64,000 nt of DNA, taken from contig VGFT01000005.1 of the NCBI GenBank assembly GCA_016868775.1, positions 62,001 through 126,000 on the forward strand. The letters are read 5' to 3'. Below, in pieces: positions 63,892 to 64,000 of this stretch. The notes below the pieces were generated by a model. It ran no database searches. It was not told where the DNA came from and saw nothing but the letters and a program-made list of their open reading frames with translations. Made by a program: the position numbers and the translations under genes. Numbering within the stretch: the stretch's first letter is position 1; each line of letters opens with the position of its first letter. Source of the stretch: Bacteroidota bacterium. GTDB taxonomy: Bacteria; Bacteroidota; Bacteroidia; Chitinophagales; Chitinophagaceae.

Positions 63892-64000
63892 ATGGCTCGT
63901 TCGATTAAAAAAGGTCCCTACATCGCCGCCCACCTGGAAAAGAAGGTGATCGGCATGAACGAAGGAAAAAGTAAGAAAGGCGTGATCAAGACGTGGAGTC
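63892..64000 (+). CDS. rpsS: 30S ribosomal protein S19 (3' end cut by window)
   Basis: The first 36 codons ([19 protein letters not shown]...) of S19, which in the S10 cluster follows L2 directly. The frame is open to the last base of the window. Confidence 0.95.
   Translation, partial: MARSIKKGPYIAAHLEKKVIGMNEGKSKKGVIKTWS

Overview
The window looks like a chromosomal segment of a Bacteroidota bacterium, most likely of the Chitinophagia/Chitinophagaceae type. The reasons are near-absence of Shine-Dalgarno sequences, the repeated promoter word TAnnTTTG just upstream of genes, and family-typical genes (YidC of about 610 aa, TonB receptor, DUF4954, CHRD lipoprotein, eukaryote-type NADP isocitrate dehydrogenase, LuxC-like reductase, bifunctional DAHP synthase-chorismate mutase). 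Gene density is very high. I saw no insertion sequence, prophage, CRISPR array or rRNA. The only stretch above 300 bp without a protein gene (27523-27844) holds a TPP riboswitch, an initiator tRNA and a terminator.

Layout. 1-8.6 kb: end of an NAD-sugar epimerase (HldD-like), pyrG, yidC, two small envelope proteins, a TPR protein, a ComA-like phosphosulfolactate synthase overlapping aroE. 8.6-11.3 kb (minus strand): an apparent operon of a psi-like unknown, rdgB, an ECF sigma factor, a putative anti-sigma protein and a thioesterase. 11.4-15.7 kb: ilvE, rpsL-rpsG with their own promoter and terminator, icd, a ZIP transporter. 15.8-22.8 kb: a glucan-phosphorylase-like protein lacking the PLP lysine, ispH, a GH13 lipoprotein, an HtrA protease, a LuxC-type acyl-CoA reductase. 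22.9-25.4 kb: ferredoxin, ddl, PASTA protein, rhodanese. 25.4-27.7 kb: a TonB receptor behind a TPP riboswitch, so probably a thiamine importer. 27.7-36 kb: tRNA-fMet, era, der, glmS, DUF4954, mgtE, a SET protein. 36-43.6 kb: CHRD lipoprotein, mutS, DUF4139 protein, then trmH-like/ubiA-like/ruvX/def. 43.6-49.2 kb: rluD-like, lipB, an unknown secreted protein, a sugar nucleotidyltransferase, an ECF sigma factor with a membrane-anchored protease that carries an anti-sigma-like cytoplasmic head, and a repeat lipoprotein. 49.3-56 kb: DEAD helicase, aroG/pheA-type fusion-aroB-aroA-aroC, VanX-like dipeptidase. 56-64 kb: OmpA/TSP3 protein, fusA, an FkbM methyltransferase on the opposite strand, then the S10 cluster rpsJ-(structured 232-nt gap)-rplC-rplD-rplW-rplB-rpsS (cut by the window end).

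Themes. Five shikimate-pathway steps lie here (aroE separately, plus the aroG-B-A-C cluster). Cell-wall and envelope functions recur (ddl, glmS, VanX-like, OmpA, YidC, HtrA). Translation genes are split into two blocks: rpsL-rpsG sits 44 kb from fusA and the S10 cluster. Convergent neighbours repeatedly share or overlap stop codons, and several genes have the TAnnTTTG box only 4-5 nt before the ATG, suggesting leaderless mRNAs. No single obvious new defence or mobile system is present. The best candidates for undescribed biology are the sigma/anti-sigma-protease pair, the psi-like protein, the lysine-less phosphorylase homologue and the structured rpsJ-rplC spacer.
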